A DNA stretch of 64,000 nt from Rhizohabitans arisaemae (GTDB lineage: Bacteria > Actinomycetota > Actinomycetes > Streptosporangiales > Streptosporangiaceae). Location of the stretch: NCBI RefSeq assembly GCF_025996515.1, contig NZ_BLRH01000009.1, positions 434,001 to 498,000 on the forward strand, written 5' to 3'. Made by a program: the position numbers and the translations under genes. The notes beneath the pieces were generated by a model. The model was not told the origin of the DNA. It saw nothing but the letters and a program-made list of their open reading frames with translations, and made no database searches. Shown piece after piece: positions 7,394 through 16,053 of this stretch. Positions within the stretch are counted from its first letter, which is position 1. The number at the start of each line of letters is the position of its first letter.

Positions 7394-9793
7394 TTGAGCG
7401 AGAACGTGATCCTTCCGGTCCTGCCGCTGGACGACGAGGTCGTACTCCCCGGCATGGTGGTACCGCTGGACATGTCCGACGCCGAGGTCCGGGCCGCGAT
7501 CGAGGCGGCACGCGCCGACGCCGACCTGGGCGCCGGCTCCGCGCGGAACCCGGGCAAGGCCAAAGTGCTGCTGGTCCCCCGGCTCGACGGCCGGTACGGC
7601 CCGGTCGGCGTCGTCGCCGTCGTCGAACAGGTCGGCCGCCTGCCCGGCGGCGAACCCGCGGCGGTGGTCCGGGGAGCCTCCCGGGCCAGGGTCGGCTCGG
7701 GCACGACCGGACCCGGGGCCGCGCTCTGGGTCGAGGCCGCGGTGATCGAAACCGTGCCCGCCGGGGAACGCGCCGCCGAGCTCGCCCGCGACTACAAGGC
7801 GCTCGCCACCACGATCCTGCAGAAGCGCGGCGCCTGGCAGGTCGTGGACCAGCTGCAGACCATCGAGGACGCCTCGACGCTCGCCGACACCGCCGGATAC
7901 GCGCCGTGGCTGAGCACGTCGCGCAAGGTCGAGCTGCTGGAGGCGGCCGATCCGGCCGAACGGCTGGAGAAGCTCGTGGCCTGGGCGCGCGAGCACCTCG
8001 CCGAGCTGGACGTGGCGGAGACGATCCGCAAAGACGTCCAGGAGGGGATGGAGAAGCAGCAGCGGGAGTTCCTGCTGCGCCAGCAGCTGGCCGCGGTCCG
8101 CAAGGAGCTCGCCGAGCTGAACGGCGACCCGGCGGACGAGGAGGAGGACTACCGGGCCAGGATCGAGGCCGCGGACCTGCCGGAGAAGGTGCGCGAGGCC
8201 GCCCTCAAGGAGGTCGGCAAGCTGGAGCGGACCTCGGACCAGTCCCCGGAGACCGGCTGGATCCGCACCTGGCTGGACACCGTCCTGGACATCCCGTGGA
8301 ACAACCGGACCGAGGACTCCTACGACATCGCCGGGGCCCGCGCGATCCTGGACGAGGACCACGCCGGTCTGAGCGACGTCAAGGACCGCGTCATCGAGTA
8401 CCTCGCGGTCCGCAAACGCCGCGCCGACCAGGGTCTGGGGGTGATCGGCGGGCGGCGCAGCGGGGCGGTGCTGGCCCTGGCCGGTCCACCCGGGGTGGGC
8501 AAGACCTCGCTCGGGGAGTCGGTCGCCCGGGCCATGGGCCGTACCTTCGTCCGCGTCGCCCTCGGCGGGGTGCGCGACGAGGCGGAGATCCGCGGGCATC
8601 GCCGTACCTACGTCGGCGCCATGCCGGGCCGGATCGTCCGGGCCATCCGCGAGGCGGGGTCGATGAACCCGGTGGTCCTGCTGGACGAGGTGGACAAGGT
8701 CGGCGCCGACTACCGGGGCGACCCGACCGCGGCGCTGCTGGAGGTCCTGGACCCGGCGCAGAACCACACCTTCCGCGACCACTACCTGGAGGTCGAGCTC
8801 GACCTGTCCGACGTGCTCTTCCTGGCCACCGCCAACGTGATCGAGGCGATCCCCGGACCGCTGCTGGACCGGATGGAGGTCATCCAGCTCGACGGGTACA
8901 CCGAGGACGAGAAGATCGTGATCGCTCGCGATCATCTTCTCCCCCGCCAGCTGGAGAAGGCCGGCCTGACGGCCGAGGAGACGTCCTTCGCGGACGCGGC
9001 GCTGCGCAGCCTCGCCGGGGAGTACACCCGGGAGGCCGGGGTGCGCTCGCTGGAGCGCTCGATCGCCCGGGTGCTGCGTAAGATCACCGCAGCGGTCGCC
9101 CTGGAGACCGTCGCGCTGCCGGTGACCGTGGGCCGGGACGACCTCGTCGGCTACCTGGGACGGCCCCGCCACGTCCCCGAGTCGGCGCTGCCCGACCAGG
9201 CGCAGCGTACGGCGGTGCCGGGGGTCGCCACCGGGCTGGCGGTGACCGGCGCCGGGGGCGACGTGCTCTACATCGAGGCGTCGCTGGCCGATCCGGAGAC
9301 CGGCTCGACCGGGGTCACCCTCACCGGCCAGCTGGGCGAGGTGATGAAGGAGTCCGCGCAGATCGCGCTCTCCTACCTGCGCTCGCGCGGCGCCGAGCTG
9401 GAGCTGCCGGTCGGCGATCTGAAGGAGCGCGGCGTCCACGTCCACGTCCCGGCGGGGGCCGTGCCCAAGGACGGCCCGTCGGCGGGCATCACCATGACGA
9501 CCGCCCTCGCCTCCCTGCTGTCGGGCCGTCAGGTCCGCTCGGATGTGGCGATGACCGGTGAGGTCTCCCTGACGGGGCGGGTCCTGCCGATCGGCGGCGT
9601 CAAGCAGAAGCTGCTCGCCGCGCACCGCGCGGGGGTCACGACCGTGCTGATCCCGCAGCGCAACGAGCCGGATCTGGACGACGTCCCGGCCGAGGTCCGC
9701 GAGGCGCTGACCGTGCACACGGTGAGCGACGTCCGCGAGGTGCTGGAGATCGCGCTCACCCCGGCCACGACGGCGCAGCCCGCGGCCGCCTGA
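7394..9793 (+). CDS. lon: ATP-dependent protease Lon (LonA)
   Basis: 799 residues, normal for LonA. In order: N-terminal substrate-binding domain (~7-200), helical linker, AAA+ module with Walker A GPPGVGKT at 364-371 and Walker B region VVLLDEVDK, then the S16 protease domain with catalytic Ser696 in PKDGPSAG and Lys739 in GGVKQK. It is a cytosolic hexamer degrading damaged and regulatory proteins. TTG start, with AAGGAGAG just upstream. A HAIR-like repeat precedes it and a strong hairpin follows, so it is a monocistronic heat-shock gene. Confidence 0.97.
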   Translation: MSENVILPVLPLDDEVVLPGMVVPLDMSDAEVRAAIEAARADADLGAGSARNPGKAKVLLVPRLDGRYGPVGVVAVVEQVGRLPGGEPAAVVRGASRARVGSGTTGPGAALWVEAAVIETVPAGERAAELARDYKALATTILQKRGAWQVVDQLQTIEDASTLADTAGYAPWLSTSRKVELLEAADPAERLEKLVAWAREHLAELDVAETIRKDVQEGMEKQQREFLLRQQLAAVRKELAELNGDPADEEEDYRARIEAADLPEKVREAALKEVGKLERTSDQSPETGWIRTWLDTVLDIPWNNRTEDSYDIAGARAILDEDHAGLSDVKDRVIEYLAVRKRRADQGLGVIGGRRSGAVLALAGPPGVGKTSLGESVARAMGRTFVRVALGGVRDEAEIRGHRRTYVGAMPGRIVRAIREAGSMNPVVLLDEVDKVGADYRGDPTAALLEVLDPAQNHTFRDHYLEVELDLSDVLFLATANVIEAIPGPLLDRMEVIQLDGYTEDEKIVIARDHLLPRQLEKAGLTAEETSFADAALRSLAGEYTREAGVRSLERSIARVLRKITAAVALETVALPVTVGRDDLVGYLGRPRHVPESALPDQAQRTAVPGVATGLAVTGAGGDVLYIEASLADPETGSTGVTLTGQLGEVMKESAQIALSYLRSRGAELELPVGDLKERGVHVHVPAGAVPKDGPSAGITMTTALASLLSGRQVRSDVAMTGEVSLTGRVLPIGGVKQKLLAAHRAGVTTVLIPQRNEPDLDDVPAEVREALTVHTVSDVREVLEIALTPATTAQPAAA

Positions 9794-9805
9794 TCGCCCG
9801 GATTC

Positions 9806-9840
9806 GGGGCGCCGTGCCGGGACTCCCGGTACGGCGCCCC
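9806..9840 (+). terminator. Terminator hairpin after lon
   Basis: GGGGCGCCGTGCCGGG pairs with CCCGGTACGGCGCCCC across a 3-nt loop (16 bp with one G:U), 13 bp after the lon stop. It has no T-tract, as is usual in high-GC actinomycetes. Confidence 0.65.
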
Positions 9841-10079
9841 GTCCGTCGCCGCGCGGCCCGTACCGGATGGCTTTGCGGCCTTTCTCGGGATGGGACCGGG
9901 GTTTCATGACATCCTGTCGTTTACCGGTTGACGTGGCGGGCGGATCTCCGCGAGACTTCTTTAGCGACGCTATGTCGTGAAAAATCAGCACTTTGGGTAT
10001 CTCGATGGGGACAGGTCCGCGAAGGCGTCGCGGAACCGGGTTCCGGCGCGGACACCCTGCGGGCGGCGGGAGAAACGGC

Positions 10080-10748
10080 GTGACCGAGACGTTTTCCGAT
10101 CAGATCCGCACGGCGACCTGGACCGACCACGAGGAGGCCGAGGCCGACGGCTACCTCAAGGCCCTGATGGAAGGGCGGTTGAGCCGCGAGGGCTACGGCG
10201 AGATGGTGGCCCAGCACTACTTCGCCTACCTCGCCCTGGAAGCCGCGTCCCGGCACATGACGGGCGACCCGGTCGGCCGCGGGTTCGTCTTCCCCGAGCT
10301 CTACCGCGTCCCCGCCCTCGAACGTGACCTGCGGGTCCTGTACGGCGCCGCGTGGCGGGACCGGATCCGGCCCTCCAAACCGACCCTCACCTATGTCGCC
10401 CGGATCAACCAGGTGGGCGAGCGGGCCGGCGGCTACATCGCCCACCACTACACCCGCTACCTGGGCGACCTGTCCGGCGGGCAGTTCATCCGGCAGGGCC
10501 TGCAGAAGACCTACGGCTTCACCCCGGGTGAGGGCGGCGTCGACTTCTACGTCTTCGACGAGGTGGGCAGCCTGCCCCGGTTCAAGACCGAGTACCGCCG
10601 CCGCCTGGACGGGATCGCCGTCGACGAGGCGGAGAAGCGCCGCATCATCCGGGAGGTCAAGCTCGCCTACCTGCTCAACATGGAGGTGCTGGGCGAGCTG
10701 GACCGCGTCCTGGTCCCCGCGCGGGGCTCGGCCTCCCGCGCGTCCTGA
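10080..10748 (+). CDS. Biliverdin-producing heme oxygenase
   Basis: 222 residues, typical of bacterial HmuO/HO-1 enzymes, which cleave heme to biliverdin, iron and CO in the cytoplasm. The proximal heme ligand is His17 in TWTDHEEAE, and the flexible distal helix is seen as YLGDLSGGQ. GTG at 10080 is preferred: GGGAG lies 7 nt upstream and it matches the family N-terminus, whereas the longer frame adds an unrelated leader. No heme-uptake genes adjoin it, so a reductase must be encoded elsewhere. Confidence 0.93.
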   Translation: MTETFSDQIRTATWTDHEEAEADGYLKALMEGRLSREGYGEMVAQHYFAYLALEAASRHMTGDPVGRGFVFPELYRVPALERDLRVLYGAAWRDRIRPSKPTLTYVARINQVGERAGGYIAHHYTRYLGDLSGGQFIRQGLQKTYGFTPGEGGVDFYVFDEVGSLPRFKTEYRRRLDGIAVDEAEKRRIIREVKLAYLLNMEVLGELDRVLVPARGSASRAS

Positions 10749-10769
10749 CCGACGGGCCGCGCGCCGGGT

Positions 10770-11387
10770 TCACCCCGCGGCGACCGAGCCCGGGTCGACG
10801 CCGAGCGCGCGGAGCACGAAGCCGGTCACCAGCGTCTCCGCCCCCTCCGGGGAGATCTCGCCCCGGAGCAGTGGAACCCGCTCCGCGCCGAGCACGGCGA
10901 GGACCATGCGCGCCGTGGACCGCACGTCGGCGGCGTGGAAGTCGCCGGCCTCGATCCCGTCGGAGATGATCTCGCACAGGATGCGGTTCATGGGCGCGAC
11001 GTGGTCGGCGAGGGACTGGTACGCCTCGGGTCCGAGGGCCGCGGCGAGTTCCGCGGCTCCGGGGTGGGGGTGCGCGACCAGCCCGGCGAGCTGGAGGCGG
11101 ATGAACACGCCGAGCCGCTCCGCCGCGGAGGCGCCCTCCGGGAGCGCGCCCCGGTAGTCCTGGATGAAGTACGCGGTGACCCGTTCGGTGAAGGCGAGCA
11201 GGAGCGCGGCCTTGTCGGGAAAGTAGTTGTAGAGAACCGTCCGGGTGATACCCGCCTCCGCCGCGACGTCGGTCATGGAGATCGCGTCGATGCCCTGGGC
11301 TCTGGAAAGGCGGGAAAACGCCTGGAAGACCCGGTCGAGCGTCTGAGCGCGATGCTCACTGATGGTCGCCGCACTGATCCGAGGCAT
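10770..11387 (-). CDS. TetR family transcriptional regulator
   Basis: 205 residues. The N-terminal HTH is clear (ISMTDVAAEAGITRTVLYNYFPDKAALLLAF). The C-terminal ligand domain is divergent. ATG at 11387 is used; GGAGG lies only one base upstream, so a start slightly different from this is possible. It converges with the heme oxygenase gene and diverges from the epimerase gene across 286 bp, so the epimerase is a candidate target. The ligand is unknown. Confidence 0.88.
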   Translation of the reverse strand: MPRISAATISEHRAQTLDRVFQAFSRLSRAQGIDAISMTDVAAEAGITRTVLYNYFPDKAALLLAFTERVTAYFIQDYRGALPEGASAAERLGVFIRLQLAGLVAHPHPGAAELAAALGPEAYQSLADHVAPMNRILCEIISDGIEAGDFHAADVRSTARMVLAVLGAERVPLLRGEISPEGAETLVTGFVLRALGVDPGSVAAG

Positions 11388-11673
11388 ACCTCCATCGTCG
11401 CATACCGGGATGAGCCGCCACCTCGATTGCCCCGACCGCCTCTGAGAGTATCGGCCACCGCGCCGTACCAGGTGATCGTTGCGCTCTCCGCACCCCCGCC
11501 GGGCCACACACCACAACGATCACCCGACCGGCCGACACCCAAGACCCGTGCGGTCCGTACGGGCGCAGCCGGCTTCGCCCGTACCGGCACCTGCCTGACA
11601 AACCTGGGTAGGGAGCGCGTACGCCTCCGGCTAAATCCCTGGATTTCCCGAATGATTGGACAATCATGTGGAC

Positions 11674-12678
11674 ATGAGACTTCTGATCATCGGCGGATCG
11701 ATCTTCCTCGGCCGCGCCCTCACGGAGGAGGCGTTGCGGCGCGGAGACACGGTGACGACCTTCAACCGGGGACGTTCCGGCGTCGACCTGCCGGGGGTCG
11801 AAACCGTCCGGGGGGACCGGGAGGACGAGTCCGACCTGGCGCGGCTCGTCGACGGCCGCCACTGGGACGCGGTCGTGGACGTCTGCGGCTACACCCCGCG
11901 CGTGGTCGGCCGATCGGCGCACCACCTGTCCGGCCACGCCGACACCTACACCTTCGTCTCCACGATCAGCGTGTACCGGGATTTCGGCGAGGTCGAGGTG
12001 GACGAGCACGCCCGGCAGTTCGAGTGCGCCGTCGACGAAGGCCCGGGCGGCGAATACGGCGTCCTCAAGGCGGGCTGCGAGTACGCCGTGGAGCAGGCGT
12101 TCGCCGGCCGCGTCCTCATCGTCCAGCCGGGACTCATCCTCGGCCCGCACGAGAACGTCGGCCGCCTCCCCTGGTGGCTGCGGCGGATCGCCAAGGGCGG
12201 ACCGGTGCTCGCGCCCGGCGACCCCGACCTGCCCGTCCAGCTCATCGACGCCCGCGACATCGCCGCCTTCACCCTGGCGCGGATCGACGCCGGCGCGACC
12301 GGGCGGTACCTCACCGGGGGCGTGCGCGGGCGGGACACCTTCGGGAGCTGGCTGAACGAGTGCGTCCGGGCGACCGGCTCGGACGCCGAACTCGTCTGGG
12401 TGCCCGACGAGTACCTGCTGGAGAACGAGGTGGAGCCCTGGTCAGAGCTTCCGCTGTGGTCACTCGGCGGCACTGCCTGGCACACCTCCTCGGCGAAGGC
12501 CGCCGCGGAAGGACTGCGCTGCCGCCCGCTCGGCGAGACGGTCGACGACACGTGGGCGTGGCTGAAAGACCTGCCCGGCCCGGTCGATCGGGGCGACACG
12601 CCGCCCCACCGGCTGCGACACGGGATCGACCCGGAGAAGGAAGAACGGATACTGGCGGGATGGCGGCACCGTTCATAG
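11674..12678 (+). CDS. NAD-dependent epimerase/dehydratase family protein
   Basis: 334 residues of the extended short-chain dehydrogenase fold. The Rossmann start is MRLLIIGGSIFLGRALTEEA, followed by an NRG turn that usually marks NADP/NAD ribose recognition, and an FVSTISVY segment near the active site; the usual catalytic YxxxK is read as YGVLKAG. Substrate unknown; reductase or sugar epimerase are both possible. GTG at 11668 is an alternative start; no strong ribosome-binding site is visible. It ends 16 bp before the tricorn protease, so the two may be cotranscribed. Confidence 0.82.
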   Translation: MRLLIIGGSIFLGRALTEEALRRGDTVTTFNRGRSGVDLPGVETVRGDREDESDLARLVDGRHWDAVVDVCGYTPRVVGRSAHHLSGHADTYTFVSTISVYRDFGEVEVDEHARQFECAVDEGPGGEYGVLKAGCEYAVEQAFAGRVLIVQPGLILGPHENVGRLPWWLRRIAKGGPVLAPGDPDLPVQLIDARDIAAFTLARIDAGATGRYLTGGVRGRDTFGSWLNECVRATGSDAELVWVPDEYLLENEVEPWSELPLWSLGGTAWHTSSAKAAAEGLRCRPLGETVDDTWAWLKDLPGPVDRGDTPPHRLRHGIDPEKEERILAGWRHRS

Positions 12679-12694
12679 ATATTGTGCAGAACAT

Positions 12695-15600
12695 ATGAGC
12701 GGCTATCTGAGATTTCCCACTCTCTGTGGTGACACCATTGCGTTCGTCGCCGAGGACGATCTGTGGACGGTCTCCGTGGACGGGGGACGCGCGTGGCGCC
12801 TCACCGCCGGAGTGGCCGAGCCCGGGTCGCCACGGCTCTCGCCGGACGGGGCGCTCCTGGCGTTCGCGGGACGGGACGAGGGGCCCACCGAGGTCTACGT
12901 GATGCCCGCGACCGGCGGCATCGCCCACCGCCTCACCTACGAGGGCGCCACCTGCTCCGTCGTCGGCTGGGATCCGACCGGGGCGATCGTCTACTCCAGC
13001 GACGCCGGTCAGCCGTTCGAGCGATCGGGCCAGTGGCTGCACCGCGTCCGTCCCGGCACCGGCGAACCCGGCGGGGCGGCGGCCGGGTTCCCCGAGCGGC
13101 TGCCGTACGGGCCCGCGCGGACGATCTCGTACGGCCCCGGCGGCGGCGTCGTGCTCGGGCGGAACACCTCGGATCCGGCGCGGTGGAAGCGCTACCGGGG
13201 CGGCACGGTCGGGGTGCTCTGGATCGACCGGGAAGGCGACGGCGAGTTCCGCCCGCTGATCACCCTCCAGGGGAACCTCGCCGGTCCCTGCTGGACCGGC
13301 GACCGGATCTTCTTCCTCTCCGACCACGAGGGCGTCGGCAACGTCTACTCCTGCACCCCGGACGGCGCCGACCTGCGGCGGCACACCGACCACGAGGACT
13401 ACTACGCCCGGAACCTCACCGGCGACGGCAGCCGGCTGGTCTACCACGCGGGCGCCGACCTCTTCGTGCTGGAGCCCGGCCCCGACCCGGTCAAGGACGC
13501 TCCGCGCAAGCTCGACGTCCACCTGGGCAGCACCCGGAGCCAGCGGAACCGCAGGTTCGTCTCCGCCGCCCGCTACCTGGACAGCGCCACCGTCAACCCG
13601 GACGGGAGCGGCCTGGCGATCACCACCCGGGGCAAGGCGTACTCCTTCGGCGGGTGGGAGGGGCCGGTACGGCAGCACGGCGAGACCGACGGCGTGCGGT
13701 ACCGCCTGCTGACCTGGCTCGGCGACGCGAAACGGCTGGTCGCCGCGGCCGGGGACGACGGGCCCGAGGAGTCGCTGGTGATTCTCACCGCGGACGGGAG
13801 CGCCGAACCGCGCCGGCTCGACCTGCCCGCCGGCCGCATCGTCGAACTCGTCCTCTCCCCGCGCGAGGACCGGCTCGCACTCGTCAACCACCGGGGCGAG
13901 CTGCTCCTGGCCGACCTCGCGGACGGCGTGGCGGACGGCGACCGCCTCAAGATCGCCGACAGTGGTCCGTACGGGGCGATCTCGGATCCCACCTGGTCGG
14001 CCGACGGGCACTGGATCGCCTACACCTACCCGGACACGCCGCAGACCACGGCGATCAAGGTGTACGAGACGACGACCGGGGAGAGCCATGCGGTGACCCG
14101 GCCGGTGCTCGGCGACCACACCCCGGCCTGGGATCCGGAGGGCAAGTACCTCTACTTCATCGGCCGGCGGGTCTTCAACGCCGTCTACGACGCGCTCCAG
14201 TTCGACCTGGGTTTCCCCCGGGGCTCCCAGCTGTACGCGATCGCCCTGCGCGAGGACGTCCCCTCGCCGTTCGTCGCCGTACCGCGGCCGCTCAACGAGG
14301 AAGACGGCAAAGAGGAGAAGGAGCACGAGAAGGAGAACCCCGAGAAGGAGGCGAAGGAACCCGCCGAGGAGCCGGCGGCCGACGCCGAGTCCGCCGAGGA
14401 CGCCGAGTCGGCCGAGCCGCTGCGCATCCGGTTCGACGGCATCGAACGGCGGGTCGTCGCCTTCCCGCTCCCCGAGGCCCGCTACAACGGCCTCGCCGGA
14501 ATCAAAGGGAAGGTGCTCTACTCCTTCGCCCCGCTCCCGAGCGGCAAGGACGAGGACGAGGAGGACGAACCCGAGAGCACGCTCAGCGTCTTCGACCTGC
14601 AGACCCACGAGAGCGACCGGATCGTCACCGGCGTCTCCTCCTTCCAGGTCGGCCGGGACGGCCACACCCTCCTCTACCGCTCGGGCGGGCGCCTGCGCGT
14701 GATCAAGGCGGGGAAGGACGCCCCCGACGAGGACGAGACCGGGCGGGCGGGCGGCTGGATCGACCTCGACCGGGTCAAGGTCTCCGTCCGGCCCGGCGCG
14801 GAGTGGAAGCAGATGTTCCGCGAGGCGTGGCGGCTCCAGCGCGACCACTTCTGGACCGATGACATGTCGGGCGTGGACTGGTACGGGGTCTACGACCGGT
14901 ACCGTCCGCTGGTCGAGCGGGTCGCCACCCGCGCCGAGCTCTCCGACCTGCTCTGGGAGCTCCACGGCGAACTCGGCACCTCCCACGCCTACGAGATGGG
15001 CGGCGAGTACCGGCCGCGGCCGATCTACGCGCAGGGCTTCCTCGGGGTGGACTGGCGCCGCGACGCGGAAGGGCACCACATCGTCGAACGCATCGTCCAA
15101 GGCGACCCGTGGGACGCCGAATCGACCTCGCCGCTCAACCTGCCCGGCGTCGACATCGAGCCCGGAGACGCGGTGATCGCCGTCAACGGGCTCCCGCTCG
15201 ACGTCGCCGGGCCCGGGGAACGGCTGGTCAACCAGGCCGGGCAGGAGGTCTCCCTCACGGTACGGCGGGGCGCGGGGGAACCCCGTACCTTCACCGTCCG
15301 CGCGCTCAGGGACGAGACCCCCGGCCGCTACCGGGACTGGGTCGACGCCAACCGGGCCCACGTCCGGGAGAAGACCGGCGGCCGGGTCGGCTACCTGCAC
15401 GTCCCCGACATGGGGGCGGACGGCTACGCCGAGTTCCACCGGGGCTTCCTCGCCGAATACGACCACGACGGGCTCATCGTGGACGTGCGGTTCAACCGGG
15501 GCGGGCACGTCTCCGGGCTGCTCCTGCAGAAACTCTCCCGGCGCCGGGTCGGCTACGACTTCCCGCGCTGGGGACCGCCGCAGCCCTACCCGGCCGAGTC

Positions 15601-16006
15601 GCCGCGGGGTGTCCTGGTGGCGCTCACCAACGAGTGGTCCGGCTCCGACGGGGACATCTTCAGCCACACCTTCAAGCTGCTCCGGCTCGGACCGCTCATC
15701 GGGAAACGGACCTGGGGCGGGGTGATCGGCATCTCCCCGACCCACCGGCTCGCCGACGGGACCACGACCACCCAGCCGGAGTACTCGTTCACCTTCGACG
15801 ACGTGGGCTGGCGGGTGGAGAACTACGGCACCGACCCCGACATCGAGGTGGACATCGCCCCGCAGGACCACGCGCGGGGGGTGGACCCCCAGCTCGACCG
15901 GGCGATCGAGGTGGCCTTGGAGCAGCTGGACTCCCGGCCGCCGCACGTCCCGAACCCGGCCGACCGGCCGCGGCTCACCGTGCCCCGGCTGCCGCCGCGG
16001 AGCTGA
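12695..16006 (+). CDS. Tricorn protease homologue, S41 family
   Basis: 1103 residues, the normal tricorn length. WD-like beta-propeller blades fill the N-terminal half. A PDZ domain lies near 14990-15300, and the S41 core follows with nucleophile Ser984 in NEWSGSDGD. Tricorn is a cytosolic giant peptidase trimming proteasome products. An acidic Glu/Lys-rich insertion (about residues 532-570) separates propeller segments and is probably disordered. No signal peptide, which supports cytosolic location. Transcribed behind the epimerase and ends at a shared hairpin with glmS. Confidence 0.93.
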   Translation: MSGYLRFPTLCGDTIAFVAEDDLWTVSVDGGRAWRLTAGVAEPGSPRLSPDGALLAFAGRDEGPTEVYVMPATGGIAHRLTYEGATCSVVGWDPTGAIVYSSDAGQPFERSGQWLHRVRPGTGEPGGAAAGFPERLPYGPARTISYGPGGGVVLGRNTSDPARWKRYRGGTVGVLWIDREGDGEFRPLITLQGNLAGPCWTGDRIFFLSDHEGVGNVYSCTPDGADLRRHTDHEDYYARNLTGDGSRLVYHAGADLFVLEPGPDPVKDAPRKLDVHLGSTRSQRNRRFVSAARYLDSATVNPDGSGLAITTRGKAYSFGGWEGPVRQHGETDGVRYRLLTWLGDAKRLVAAAGDDGPEESLVILTADGSAEPRRLDLPAGRIVELVLSPREDRLALVNHRGELLLADLADGVADGDRLKIADSGPYGAISDPTWSADGHWIAYTYPDTPQTTAIKVYETTTGESHAVTRPVLGDHTPAWDPEGKYLYFIGRRVFNAVYDALQFDLGFPRGSQLYAIALREDVPSPFVAVPRPLNEEDGKEEKEHEKENPEKEAKEPAEEPAADAESAEDAESAEPLRIRFDGIERRVVAFPLPEARYNGLAGIKGKVLYSFAPLPSGKDEDEEDEPESTLSVFDLQTHESDRIVTGVSSFQVGRDGHTLLYRSGGRLRVIKAGKDAPDEDETGRAGGWIDLDRVKVSVRPGAEWKQMFREAWRLQRDHFWTDDMSGVDWYGVYDRYRPLVERVATRAELSDLLWELHGELGTSHAYEMGGEYRPRPIYAQGFLGVDWRRDAEGHHIVERIVQGDPWDAESTSPLNLPGVDIEPGDAVIAVNGLPLDVAGPGERLVNQAGQEVSLTVRRGAGEPRTFTVRALRDETPGRYRDWVDANRAHVREKTGGRVGYLHVPDMGADGYAEFHRGFLAEYDHDGLIVDVRFNRGGHVSGLLLQKLSRRRVGYDFPRWGPPQPYPAESPRGVLVALTNEWSGSDGDIFSHTFKLLRLGPLIGKRTWGGVIGISPTHRLADGTTTTQPEYSFTFDDVGWRVENYGTDPDIEVDIAPQDHARGVDPQLDRAIEVALEQLDSRPPHVPNPADRPRLTVPRLPPRS

Positions 16007-16014
16007 GCCCGTAC

Positions 16015-16047
16015 GGCCCCGTGCACGGTTACGACGTGCACGGGGCC
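16015..16047. terminator. Bidirectional terminator between tricorn and glmS
   Basis: GGCCCCGTGCAC and GTGCACGGGGCC form a perfect 12-bp stem with a 9-nt loop between two convergent stop codons. Confidence 0.7.
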
Positions 16048-16053
16048 ACGCGT

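Noticed and set aside
11557-11584. 9-bp inverted repeat GTACGGGCG/CGCCCGTAC between TetR and epimerase
   Set aside because: Possible operator, but GTACGGGC-like strings are common in this genome and the arms are 10 nt apart without symmetry to a start; not called.
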